Below are positions 46,529 to 57,539 of a stretch of 64,000 bases of DNA, piece by piece (within the stretch, counting starts at the first letter, position 1; the number at the start of each line of letters is the position of its first letter). The DNA lies in assembly GCA_963760285.1 (NCBI GenBank), contig CAVXCI010000003.1, forward strand, positions 898,264-962,263. The letters are read 5' to 3'. The notes beneath the pieces were generated by a model, which did not search any database, was not told the origin of the DNA, and was given only the letters and a program-made list of their open reading frames with translations. Source of the stretch: PALSA-278 sp963760285. GTDB lineage: Bacteria > Acidobacteriota > Terriglobia > Acidiferrales > UBA7541. A program made the translations under genes and the position numbers.

Positions 46529-47058
46529 TAGTTCTCCTCCCGCATTTGCACATGGGGCGTAATGTTGATCGTCAACCCATGTAGAGATGTGAATGGAACG
46601 GAGAGAGTGACGGGATATGTAAAGGACACTACCACTCCCAATTCTTGAATGCTGTCGCTGCTATTGAGTGTGATATCCCTTTGATAGCAGATCTTGGTGC
46701 TCAAATTTCCCGAGCAACCGGTAGGAATCGAGACGTTCGCGGTATTGATGGAGGCGGCCTTGAGGGTATTAAGAACTGCATTCTCCACATTGGCCACCGC
46801 AGGGACGGCATTGCCGCAGGTGGCGCAACTCTTGACGACAGCCAGCCGGGCGCCCTCGCGTGTTGCGCGCGCCATTGTTTCGTAGGTGTTGAGAGCCCGG
46901 CCCAGTGAAAAGAGACCCATCATCAAGGGCAGCACAACGAAGCCCATGACCAAGCCCACCTCGGCCAGCTGGGACCCCGTATCCCTCAGCCCAAATTTGC
47001 ACAAACGGTCACACACACCCTTAGAGGATGTCACTAAATGGTTACACTTGGTCCTCAT
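46528..47058 (-). CDS. TadE-like pseudopilin (first)
   Basis: A 176-residue protein. After about 28 residues comes the TadE helix GSQLAEVGLVMGFVVLPLMM and FSLGRALNTYETMARATREG. The cytoplasmic leader (MRTKCNHLVTSSKGVCDRLC) is longer than usual and overlaps a copy of the GTCACY-N4-GGTKAC palindrome, so translation might really begin later. AGGAGATAG before ATG 47058 nevertheless supports this start. Two Cys are in the CATCG motif. First gene of the tadE-tadE-tadG operon. Confidence 0.82.
   Translation of the reverse strand: MRTKCNHLVTSSKGVCDRLCKFGLRDTGSQLAEVGLVMGFVVLPLMMGLFSLGRALNTYETMARATREGARLAVVKSCATCGNAVPAVANVENAVLNTLKAASINTANVSIPTGCSGNLSTKICYQRDITLNSSDSIQELGVVVSFTYPVTLSVPFTSLHGLTINITPHVQMREEN
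47030..47045. promoter_or_regulatory. third copy of the GTCACY-N4-GGTKAC palindrome
   Basis: GTCACTAAATGGTTAC, within the first codons of the TadE gene as annotated. It matches the sites upstream of flp and GT2. No sigma54-like promoter lies 100-150 bases downstream on the minus strand, so its position differs from the other two. It may act on the promoter candidate at 47084-47099 or belong to a promoter I cannot see. Confidence 0.45.
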
Positions 47059-47083
47059 AACCGCTATCTCCTGTTACAGATGC

Positions 47084-47099
47084 TGCATTTTTCATTCCA
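47084..47099 (-). promoter_or_regulatory. weak sigma54-like promoter upstream of tadE
   Basis: TGGAATGAAAAATGCA keeps the GG and GC ten bases apart and matches 8 of 11 consensus positions. It would place the start of transcription about 15 bases before the tadE ATG, just upstream of the ribosome site. It is weaker than the flp site, and no palindrome lies upstream of it. Confidence 0.3.
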
Positions 47100-47279
47100 T
47101 ACGGCTTGGTAAAAGCTACCGTCGGAATCGGATGTGTTCGGAGTCCCTCGTCCGTCGCATCCAGTTTGATTCCATGTCCGGCCCGGTCTTGAAGCTCCTT
47201 CTGATAATCTGCATGCCCCTCATTGCAGACCTGCCTCACGCTCGCAGTGGCAAGAGGCGTCCGGGATCGCAAAGGGCGG

Positions 47280-48725
47280 CTACATGACTCGCTGGACAAT
47301 CTCATTACCCTCCGGCAGATCGACACCGGGGTCGCTATCGGCATATTCGATCTCGAGCTGATTGATCAAGCGGTGAAGATAGCCGCGCGCAATGCCCAGC
47401 GCCTTGGCGCTCTCCGCCTTATTGCCGCCGCACTCCTGCAGGGTGCGCACAATCAGTCGGCGCTTGAATTCGCGAATCTCCCCCTCATAGGAGCGCGCCT
47501 GTTCCGCTTGCGATTCTCCGGAGCCGTCATGAAATACATCCGGCAGGTGCCACACGTCGATCGTGGAGCTTTCCGATAGCGCCACGGCGCGCTGCACCAC
47601 GTTTTCCAATTCGCGGATGTTGCCCGGCCATTTGTGCTCTTCCATGGCGCGCAGGCAGAGCGGTGAAAAACGCCGCGCGGACTTATTGAACAGCTTGGAG
47701 AACTTCTGCAGAAAGTGATAGCCCAGAACGGCAACGCCTTCGCGCCTCTCTCGGAGGGGGGGGAGCTTGATTTGCACAACGTTGAGGCGATAATAGAGGT
47801 CCTGGCGAAACTTTTTCTGCTCCACCATCTCTTCCAGGTTGTGGTGGGTGGCGCAGACCAGGCGGAAATTCACCTTGATCAAATTGTTGCTGCCCAGGCG
47901 TTCGAAGCAACGCTCTTGCAAGACTCGCAGCAGTTTCGCTTGCAAACCCAAATCCAGATCCCCGATTTCGTCCAGGAACAGAGTTCCCTGGTCGGAGAGT
48001 TCCAGGCGACCGCGGCGCGCGCCGACGGCTCCGGTGAATGCGCCCTTTTCATGGCCGAACAATTCGTCCTCGATCAGCGTTTCTGGCAGATTGGCGCAGG
48101 AAAAGGCCACGAATGGGCCGCCGGCGCGCCCGCTGAGGCGATGGATCTCACGCGCCAGCAACTCCTTGCCCGTGCCCGTTTCGCCGGTCACCAACACGCT
48201 CACATCACAGGGTGCGATCTTTCGCGTGAAGGATAAAACCTGCTGCATGGCTTCAGTGAAAACCACGAAGTTCCCGTCCGGAGCGTGGGGCTCCTCCCGG
48301 GATCGCAAATGCCGCAGTTCTTTTTCTACCTGTTGGAAGCGGTTGGCGCGTCGAAGGATAATTCGCAATTCGGCGATATTGGGCGGGCAGGCAACGGTGT
48401 CGTAAGCGCCCTTTTCAAAAACGTGCCGTACGGAACCGTGGTCATCGTCGTCCAACAACGCGACAATCGGCGTGGTGCAATCGAGGCGGCGGATCTCGTC
48501 CAAGAGATGGATGCGCTCCTTGCCGGCGTCAACACCCGACTTGCGGAGATCCACTAGGATTACATCCCACCAACTCCTTTGTTCGCGAAAGCCGGCGGGG
48601 TTGGTCCTGCGCTCCACGCGCAACTCGAATTCCGCGCCCAACGCGCGTCCGACGATTTGCGTGAAGTCCAGGTCTGCGGTGCAGACAAAGACATGTATAG
48701 ACAGTCGTGAAGATTCTTCGCCCAT
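47280..48725 (-). CDS. sigma54-dependent transcriptional activator with degenerate receiver
   Basis: A 481-residue NtrC-type activator. The N-terminal receiver-like domain (about 10-115) keeps an Asp in DVILVDLRKS but lacks the usual acidic pair, and the conserved Lys near its end is replaced (DTVACPPN). The AAA domain has Walker A GETGTGKELLAREIH, the sigma54-contact loop GAFTGA and Walker B LFLDEIGDLD; the C-terminal Fis-like HTH is NKAESAKALGIARGYLHRLI. The ATG at 48725 follows GGTAGGTTG. It lies at the head of the Tad locus and is the natural candidate to bind the three palindromes. Confidence 0.9.
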   Translation of the reverse strand: MGEESSRLSIHVFVCTADLDFTQIVGRALGAEFELRVERRTNPAGFREQRSWWDVILVDLRKSGVDAGKERIHLLDEIRRLDCTTPIVALLDDDDHGSVRHVFEKGAYDTVACPPNIAELRIILRRANRFQQVEKELRHLRSREEPHAPDGNFVVFTEAMQQVLSFTRKIAPCDVSVLVTGETGTGKELLAREIHRLSGRAGGPFVAFSCANLPETLIEDELFGHEKGAFTGAVGARRGRLELSDQGTLFLDEIGDLDLGLQAKLLRVLQERCFERLGSNNLIKVNFRLVCATHHNLEEMVEQKKFRQDLYYRLNVVQIKLPPLRERREGVAVLGYHFLQKFSKLFNKSARRFSPLCLRAMEEHKWPGNIRELENVVQRAVALSESSTIDVWHLPDVFHDGSGESQAEQARSYEGEIREFKRRLIVRTLQECGGNKAESAKALGIARGYLHRLINQLEIEYADSDPGVDLPEGNEIVQRVM

Positions 48726-49149
48726 CAACCTACCCCAGTACAGCCCCAAGGCCCCGAACTCTATATACGAGTGAGTTAAGTGGCAATAGTACGACTATTA
48801 TTTAGTCAGTACATATTTTGAGTGCACCAACGCATCCCCGCGCGTAGCGGAGAACCTGGGTGCTCTCGTATGTCAATGAATATAAATGCTTTAGTAAAGA
48901 CTCTCCGCCGCAGCCGCGCCAAACCCTGGATCGTGCTGGCCCATTAACTTATTGGCGACATCTCAGGCATTATGTCCAAATCAATTCTTGTGCATACAAA
49001 ATGGAATTCGCAGGAGTGATAGGGAAACTGCCCTTGGAACCCTCTAATACGCGCCCTTGCAGCAACGTGTCGCGCCGCCGATCCCAGCCACTCCCTTCCT
49101 GAGTCCATAGGATGAAAATGACTTCGCGCTAGGGTATTCTCCCTGCATC
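48726..49149. other. divergent intergenic region between the activator and kdp genes
   Basis: About 420 bases with no gene. It holds an inverted repeat at 48789-48812 and AT-rich sequence likely to contain promoters for both directions, though no clear -10/-35 pair was found. The plus-strand frame from 48860 has no ribosome site or domain. Confidence 0.45.
48789..48812. promoter_or_regulatory. inverted repeat, candidate operator of the activator gene
   Basis: GTAC-GACTA-TTATT-TAGTC-A-GTAC: two arms matching over nine bases with one extra A. It lies about 65-90 bases upstream of the activator ATG and could bind a repressor of that gene. It is unrelated to the GTCACY-N4-GGTKAC motif. Confidence 0.4.
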
Positions 49150-50700
49150 ATGGAAGGTGCCATCTCAGCCACAGCGAAAGACGCATCGCGACGCGACGGC
49201 TTTCCATTGACTGCCAGCGAGAGGTTGCGGAAGAGGGGGTTCCTCCTGGTTCGATTCGTTTTTTCATTGGCAGTGGTAGCCGGTGTCACGCTAATTTGCT
49301 ACCGCTGGATTCCAGCAAACGCCACTACGGCGGGCTTTGCCTTCCTGGTGGCAGTCCTTCTGATTGCCACGGCATGGGGCTTATGGGAGGCCATTCTCGC
49401 TTCGGTGGCAGCCATGCTCCTCTTCAATTATTACTTCCTGCCACCGATTGGCACGCTGACTATCTCCGACCCGCAAAATTGGATGGCGCTTTTTGCATTT
49501 CTGATCACAGCGGCTACGGCCAGCCAACTGAGTACCCTCGCTCGCCGGCGCACAGAAGAGGCGTTGCGGCAGAAACGTGAAATGGAGAGGCTCTATGCCC
49601 TGAGCCGCTCGATTCTGCTTTCCGTGTCGGGTTGCGAAGGCGGCCGAGAGATTGCGCGTCAAATTGCGCGAACGTTTGAATTGCCTGCAGTGATCCTTTT
49701 TGAACCAGCAACGGGCATCTTCCATCGTGCGGGTCCAGCGGACCTGCCAGGCGTGGAAGAGAAACTCCGGCAGGCAGCGCTGCAAGGCACGCAGTTTACA
49801 GAAAGCGTCGATGAGCTGGTGGTAACGGCCATCCGGCTCGGCGGCAAACCCATCGGAAGCCTGGCGCTGGTGCGCGCGGGGCTTTCGGATTCCGCTTTAC
49901 AAGCGTTGGTAAATCTGGTGGCGATCCAATTGGAACAGTCCCGCAACCGCGAAACCGCCAGCTCGGCGGAAGCGGCGCGCCTGAGCGAGCATTTGAAGTC
50001 CACATTGCTGGACGCTATCGCACACGAATTGAAAACACCGCTGACGGGAATGAAAGCGGCCGCAAGCGCCCTGCGCGGCGAGAGCGTGATCGATCAGAAG
50101 GCGCGCCAGGAATTATTGACAGTGTTGGACGAGGAAATTGATCGGTTGAATCAACTTGTGAGCGAGGCGATCCAAACGGCGCGGCTGGAGGCCGGCGATC
50201 TGCGCCTGAGCCAGCAACGGCATACCGTGGAGGACTTGGTGACGCCGGTTCTGCGGGAATTTCAAGCGGCTGCAGGAATGCATCCGCTGCGCGTGGACGC
50301 GCCGGCGAAATTGCCCGCGGTTTTCGCGGATGCCGAGCTGGTGCGGCTGGCCTTGCGTCAATTGGTGGACAACGCGATGCGCTATGCGCCGGCCAATACT
50401 CCGGTGACTGTTTCCGCGCACTCCCGTGGGAGCATGATGATTGTAACCGTGTCCGACCAGGGCCCGGGAATCCCGGACGAAGATCAGGAGAGAATATTCG
50501 ATAAATTCGTGCGGCTGAATCACACGCCCGGCCAGCCGGCTGGCACAGGCATGGGCTTGGCGATTGCCCGCGAAATCATGCGCTCTCACGGTGGAGACGT
50601 GACTGTACGCAGTCGTGTCGGCGCAGGAGCGGAATTTTCGCTGGCGATTCCTCTGTCCCTGCCGCCAAACGCTTTTCCGGGCAGCGGAGACGAATCATGA
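49150..50700 (+). CDS. KdpD sensor histidine kinase, C-terminal half (stand-alone)
   Basis: A 516-residue membrane kinase: four closely spaced helices of the DUF4118 type (LLVRFVFSLAVVAGVTLICY, AGFAFLVAVLLIATAWGLWE, ILASVAAMLLFNYYFLPPIG, MALFAFLITAATASQLS), a GAF-like part (about 150-265), HisKA with His in LLDAIAHELKTPLTG and an ATPase with QLVDNAMRYAP, DQGPGIPDEDQERIF and GTGMGLAIA. This equals residues after about 400 of canonical KdpD; the N-terminal KdpD and Usp parts are encoded separately at 56430-58698. Overlaps kdpE by ATGA. It senses potassium or osmotic state. Confidence 0.88.
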   Translation: MEGAISATAKDASRRDGFPLTASERLRKRGFLLVRFVFSLAVVAGVTLICYRWIPANATTAGFAFLVAVLLIATAWGLWEAILASVAAMLLFNYYFLPPIGTLTISDPQNWMALFAFLITAATASQLSTLARRRTEEALRQKREMERLYALSRSILLSVSGCEGGREIARQIARTFELPAVILFEPATGIFHRAGPADLPGVEEKLRQAALQGTQFTESVDELVVTAIRLGGKPIGSLALVRAGLSDSALQALVNLVAIQLEQSRNRETASSAEAARLSEHLKSTLLDAIAHELKTPLTGMKAAASALRGESVIDQKARQELLTVLDEEIDRLNQLVSEAIQTARLEAGDLRLSQQRHTVEDLVTPVLREFQAAAGMHPLRVDAPAKLPAVFADAELVRLALRQLVDNAMRYAPANTPVTVSAHSRGSMMIVTVSDQGPGIPDEDQERIFDKFVRLNHTPGQPAGTGMGLAIAREIMRSHGGDVTVRSRVGAGAEFSLAIPLSLPPNAFPGSGDES

Positions 50701-51398
50701 GCGCCGGTAAAATCCTGGTTGTGGATGATGAGCCGCAGATCCGGCGCGTGATGCGCGCCACGCTTGCGGCCAGCGGCTATGAAGTCGACGACGCACGCAC
50801 CGGCGAGGAAGCCCTGTCGAAAATTCACGCCGGGCGTTACGCCGTGATGCTGCTGGACGTAAATCTGGGCGACAGCGACGGCATCGAGATTTGCCGCACC
50901 ATCCGCCGAGAACGTCCCAACCTGGAACCGGCCATCATTATGCTGACGGTGCGAAACACGGAGCGCGACAAAGTGCAGGCGCTGGATGCTGGCGCGGACG
51001 ATTACGTGACCAAGCCATTTGGCACGCCCGAATTGCTGGCGCGTATTCGCGCGGCCATTCGGCGGATGCCCACTGGTGCAGCGTCGATGCAGGAGCGGCT
51101 GATCCTGGAAGGCATAACGATTGATTTTGCCGCGCGCGAAGTGACCGGGCGCAACCGCAACGCCCGGCTCACGGTGAAAGAGCTGGATTTGCTTTCCTAC
51201 TTGGCTAGCCACTCCAACCGCACGCTTTCGCACCGCGAACTGCTACAAGCGGTGTGGGGCCCGGAATACGGCGATGAACAGGAGTATTTGCGCGTGTTCG
51301 TAAACCGGCTGCGGAGAAAAATCGAGCCGGACCCGTCGAAACCCAAATACCTGCTTACCGAACCGTGGGTAGGTTACCGGTTCCGCCTGCTGCAATAG
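50697..51398 (+). CDS. kdpE: KdpE response regulator
   Basis: A 233-residue OmpR-type regulator: receiver with KILVVDDEPQIRRVMRATLA, phospho-Asp in VMLLDVNLGDSDG and Lys in DDYVTKPFGTPELLARIRA, and a winged-helix domain with LTVKELDLLSYLASHSNRTL and RVFVNRLRRKIEPDPSKPKY. It activates kdpFABC under potassium limitation. Its ATG overlaps the kinase stop, so the two are co-translated. The pump genes follow on the same strand. Confidence 0.93.
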   Translation: MSAGKILVVDDEPQIRRVMRATLAASGYEVDDARTGEEALSKIHAGRYAVMLLDVNLGDSDGIEICRTIRRERPNLEPAIIMLTVRNTERDKVQALDAGADDYVTKPFGTPELLARIRAAIRRMPTGAASMQERLILEGITIDFAAREVTGRNRNARLTVKELDLLSYLASHSNRTLSHRELLQAVWGPEYGDEQEYLRVFVNRLRRKIEPDPSKPKYLLTEPWVGYRFRLLQ

Positions 51399-51561
51399 GT
51401 TTGGGCGCTCGAATTTTTCTACAGGGGTTTAGGAATCGTTTATGCCTCGTTTAGCTATTTTCCTTTAGGCTGGCGAGGAATCAAGCTGCGTGGCCTTGTC
51501 CCGCGAATACGCCTTTCGGGAATCGTCCGCTGCAATCTGGTTGGTTCAGAGGAGCAAATCC

Positions 51562-51645
51562 ATGCTGGACGTCGTTTTCGTCGCCGGAGCTTTCCTTTTT
51601 TTCGCGGTTTGCTGGGCCTTCGCCCAAGCCTGCGACAAGCTCTAG
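51562..51645 (+). CDS. 27-residue membrane peptide upstream of kdpF
   Basis: ATG 51562, preceded by AGAGGAGCAAATCC, encodes MLDVVFVAGAFLFFAVCWAF then AQACDKL. It is one hydrophobic helix with an acidic start and a charged end, like KdpF in size but different in sequence. It ends 10 bases before the kdpF ATG. I recall similar unnamed tiny genes before kdpF in other genomes; it may be an accessory subunit. Too short for most gene finders. Confidence 0.6.
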   Translation: MLDVVFVAGAFLFFAVCWAFAQACDKL

Positions 51646-51655
51646 GAGAAATGAA

Positions 51656-51739
51656 ATGCAGCACCTGCTGGCAGGTCTCACGGCGCTATTCCTATTCGTT
51701 TATTTGATTTACGCTCTGCTCCGTCCGGAGAAATTCTAG
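51656..51739 (+). CDS. kdpF: KdpF potassium-pump stabilising peptide
   Basis: A 27-residue peptide MQHLLAGLTALFLFVYLIYA then LLRPEKF. The single helix and the terminal LLRPEKF are the hallmarks of KdpF, which packs at the KdpA/KdpB interface and stabilises the complex. AGGAGAAATGAA precedes the ATG. It lies 9 bases before kdpA. Confidence 0.9.
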   Translation: MQHLLAGLTALFLFVYLIYALLRPEKF

Positions 51740-51748
51740 GATGTGGCC

Positions 51749-53562
51749 ATGACTGCAAATGGATCTCTTCAAATCGCGCTTTGCCTTTTCGCGGTGATAA
51801 CCCTAACGCCGCTTCTGGGCGAATACATGGCGCGCATATTCAGCGGCCAGCGGACGTTCTTGCATCCCGTGCTGCGGCCGGTGGAAGTCCTTTTCTACCG
51901 CGCATGTGGCATCCGCGAACAAGCAGAGCAGCGCTGGTCGGGCTATGCCGCGGCGTTGCTGGCCTTCAGCTTCGCGTCGTTCGTGTTCGTGTACGTTATC
52001 CAGCGGCTGCAGGGCTGGCTGCCGTTCAACCCCATGCACTTTGGCACGGCGCACGCTCCCGCTGGTGCTACGCCGGTGACGCCCGACCTGGCGTTCAACA
52101 CCGCGGTAAGTTTTGTCACCAACACCAATTGGCAGGCGTATGGCGGTGAATCCACGCTGAGCTACTTCGTGCAAATGGCCGCCCTGACGGTGCAGAATTT
52201 TGCTTCCGCCGCGGTGGGAATTTCCGTGGCCATTGCATTGATTCGCGGGCTGGCGCGCGCGGAAACGAATCGCATCGGAAATTTCTGGGTGGATTTGACG
52301 CGTTGCACGGTTTACCTGCTGCTGCCGGTCTCCCTGATTTTTGCGCTGGTCCTTTGCGCGCAGGGCGTACCGCAAACTTTCGACGCCTACCCTCAAGCGA
52401 AGACCGTGGAAGGCGCTACCCAAACGATTGCTGTCGGGCCGGTGGCATCGCAGGAAGCCATCAAGATGTTCGGGACCAATGGGGGCGGCTTTTTTAACGC
52501 CAACTCCTCGCATCCCTTTGAAAATCCCACACCCCTCTCAAATTTCCTGGAATTGATTTCCATGCTGGCCATTGCCGCCGGGCTTACGTGGACTTTTGGC
52601 ACCATGGTTGGCGACCACCGTCAAGGATGGGCTCTGTTTGCCGCCATGGCAATCCTGTTTGTAGCCGGAGCAGTAGTCTGCGTTAGCGCGGAGCAATCTG
52701 GAAATCCGATCCTGGCGCGGGCGGGCGCGAACCAAGAGTCCAGTGCGCAAAATTCAGGCGGAAATTTGGAAGGCAAGGAGGTTCGCTTTGGCGCGGGCGC
52801 TTCCGCTTTGTGGGCCACGGTGACAACAGACACCAGCACGGGGGCTACCAACAGCGCACATGACAGTTTTACTCCCTTGGGTGGTCTGGTTCCGCTGTTC
52901 AACATCGAAACTGGAGAGGTTATTTTTGGCGGTACCGGCTCAGGCCTCTATGGAATGATACTCTTTGCCATCCTGGCGGTGTTTATTGCCGGGCTGATGG
53001 TGGGCCGGACGCCGGAATATCTCGGGAAGAAAATTGAACAGAAAGAAGTGAAGATGGCCATGCTGGCGCTGGTGGCCATGGCCGCGAGCATACTGGTCCT
53101 CAGCGCCGCATCCGTTCTGGCGCAATTTCCACAAAACGGCTACTGGAATCCCTCGGGAGCAGCCACAGCAAATGTTGCCAACAACGGACCGCACGGCTTA
53201 AGTGAAATCCTCTATGCCTATAGCAGCGGAACGGGCAATAACGGCAGCGCATTCGCGGGGCTGAACGCCAATACACCGTGGTTCAACCTGACAGTGGGGT
53301 TGGCGACGCTGGTGGGACGATTTTTCATGATTATTCCCGTCCTGGCGATTGCTGGGAGCATGGCGGCGAAGAAAACAATCTCCACCACCACGGGACATTT
53401 CCCACGCACGGGCCGCTATTCATAACTTTGTTGGTGGCCACAATTTTGATTGTTGGCGCCCTGACGTTTCTGCCGGTCCTCTCGCTGGGTCCGCTCGTGG
53501 AGCACTTGCTGATGCACCAGGGAAAACTTTTTTCAATGGCCATGTTCGGGTTGGGGGCCTGA
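51749..53562 (+). CDS. kdpA: KdpA potassium-binding channel subunit (one frameshift near the end)
   Basis: About 605 residues, ten helices. Four pore loops typical of the SKT superfamily are visible, for example NTAVSFVTNTNWQAYGGEST, FGTNGGGFFNANSSHPFENP and NNGSAFAGLNANTPWFNLTV. As sequenced the frame ends early at 53425; adding one base near 53392 restores TGTFPTHGPLFITLLVATIL and the normal end LLMHQGKLFSMAMFGLGA. It selects and passes K+ to KdpB. The ATG at 51749 was chosen over GTG 51743. Confidence 0.9.
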
Positions 53563-53565
53563 GCC

Positions 53566-55696
<2,131 letters not shown>

Positions 55697-55709
55697 GGGA
55701 GCAAAGCGA

Positions 55710-56366
55710 ATGTGGCGTCAAATGAGCCGCGGATTGCGAATGATGGCGGTGTTGACCATGGTTACGGGATTACTATATCCGGCGGCGGTGACCGGCGTGG
55801 CGCATGTTTTCTTCCGCCGCCAGGCGCAAGGCAGCCTAATACAGGAACGCGGCGAGGTGATCGGCTCCGAATTGCTGGCCCAGAAATTTACCCGTGACGA
55901 TTATTTCTGGCCGCGGCCCTCTGCGGCGGGTAGCGACGGTTATGACGCCACGTCCTCGGGCGCTTCGAATCTGGGGCCGACAAACCCGACACTTCGCGAT
56001 CAAGTACGGACCGAGGTGGAAAAGTTTCGCCGGCGGAATCCCGATTTTCGCGGAGAAGTGCCGGTGGACATGGTGACGTCTTCCGCCAGCGGCCTGGATC
56101 CGGACATCAGCCCGGCGGCCGCGGACGCTCAGAGCGCGCGCATAGCCGCTGCCCGCGGGGTTTCGCGACGTGAAATACTGTCACTGATCCAGGCGAATAC
56201 GGCAGACAGAACGTTGGGACTGTTGGGCGAGCCGCGGGTGAACGTTTTGCTGCTGAATATGGACATGGATCGCGCGATGCCGCTGAAGCAAGCCAGAAAT
56301 GAAGCGACCATCAGAATCCCCGCGGGCTTTCAACCAGCGCCGAGGGCAAGTTTCACTTCCGCATAA
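55710..56366 (+). CDS. kdpC: KdpC subunit of the potassium pump
   Basis: A 218-residue protein with one N-terminal helix (MMAVLTMVTGLLYPAAVTGV) and the KdpC patterns FTRDDYFWPRPSAAG, YDATSSGASNLGPTNP, VPVDMVTSSASGLDPDISPA and GEPRVNVLLLNMDMD. KdpC stabilises and helps ATP binding in KdpB. Intact and 13 bases after kdpB. It is slightly longer than the E. coli protein owing to its C-terminal tail. Confidence 0.93.
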   Translation: MWRQMSRGLRMMAVLTMVTGLLYPAAVTGVAHVFFRRQAQGSLIQERGEVIGSELLAQKFTRDDYFWPRPSAAGSDGYDATSSGASNLGPTNPTLRDQVRTEVEKFRRRNPDFRGEVPVDMVTSSASGLDPDISPAAADAQSARIAAARGVSRREILSLIQANTADRTLGLLGEPRVNVLLLNMDMDRAMPLKQARNEATIRIPAGFQPAPRASFTSA

Positions 56367-56429
56367 TCTCTGGCGGCGTTCGCGCGCCGGTATGCATATA
56401 ATTGTGGCGTAAGATACAGAACGAATTCC

Positions 56430-57532
56430 ATGCTCTCACCGATAACACAACGGCCCGATCCCGAAAGCTGCTCCGCCACGTCGAGGCCGAAGAAGAACGC
56501 AGCAACCGCGGGCGGCTGAAAGTCTTTCTGGGTTATTCCAGCGGGGTGGGAAAATCCCTGCGCATGTTGAACGAAGGGCGACGGCGGCACTGAGCGGGGC
56601 GAAGACGTAATGGTCGGGGCCACCCAGCCGTATTCTTCGCCGGAAGCGCTGGAGGTGCTGCGAAAGCTGGAAATGATTCCGCTTCGCTTCGTGAACGGAC
56701 AGCACGCGATGGACGTGGAAACAATTCTCCACCGCCACCCGCAAGTATGCCTGGTGGACGGTCTGGCGTACGACAATCCGCCGGGCAGCCGGAATGCGAA
56801 GCGCTGGCAGGACGTGGAGGAACTGCTGCAGAACGGAATTTCCGTGGTCACGTCCGTGAACCTGCAGTACATCGAGGATCGTCGGGAGCAGGTGGAGAAA
56901 ATCCGCGGAAAATTGGCGACGCAGACCATCCCGGAAAGTTTCCTGCACATGGCGGATGAAATCGAGCTCGTGGACGCTCCAGCGGAATCTTGCCTGCTGC
57001 GTATTACCGGAAGTGGCCGGAGGGCTGACGGAGGCGACGGAGCAAAAAAAACTCTCCGAATTGCGCGGTATCGCCCTGCTGCTGGCGGCGGACGTGGTGG
57101 AGCAACGCCTAGAAGAGTACTTAAAGCGGCACGGAATCAGCCAGACCTGGGGAACGCAAGAACGATTTCTGGTATGGGTGACGCCGTGGGCGGATGCTTC
57201 CGGCATGATTGCCAGCGGAAAACGGAACGCCGAGCGTTTTCACGGCGAATTGTGCGTGGCGCATCTGGCCGAGCCGGATCTTTCGCCATCCGAGCAGGCC
57301 ATGCTGCGGAAAAATCTGGAGTGCGCGAGAAAGCGGGCGCGAAAGTGGCGGCGCTGGACGGCGCGGACGAAGTTGCCACACTCTTGCAGTTTGCCCGTGA
57401 ACACAGCATCACGCAGATTTTCGTGGGCCACGGCGCGCGCGGCGAGAGTGTGGCAACGAATTATTCGGCGGCCCGCTTGACCGCATTATCCGCGAATCGG
57501 ACGGCATTGACGTCCGGATCTTTCCTCTTTGA
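56430..57532 (+). CDS. KdpD N-terminal domain plus Usp domain, copy 1 (frameshifted)
   Basis: About 365 residues when repaired. MLSPITQRPDPE joins KLLRHVEAEEERSNRGRLKV if one A is added to the run at 56460-56463. Then come Walker A FLGYSSGVGKSLRML, VMVGATQPYSSPEALEVLRK, VCLVDGLAYDNPPGSRNAKR and WQDVEELLQNGISVVTSVNL. The second half is a Usp-like domain (ERFLVWVTPWADASGMIASG; ITQIFVGHGARG). This is the cytoplasmic regulatory half of KdpD. Where canonical KdpD has DE(L/F)AHTN, this copy has DGLAYDN, so it is the more divergent of the two. About four indels. Confidence 0.75.
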
Positions 57533-57539
57533 GAACGCC

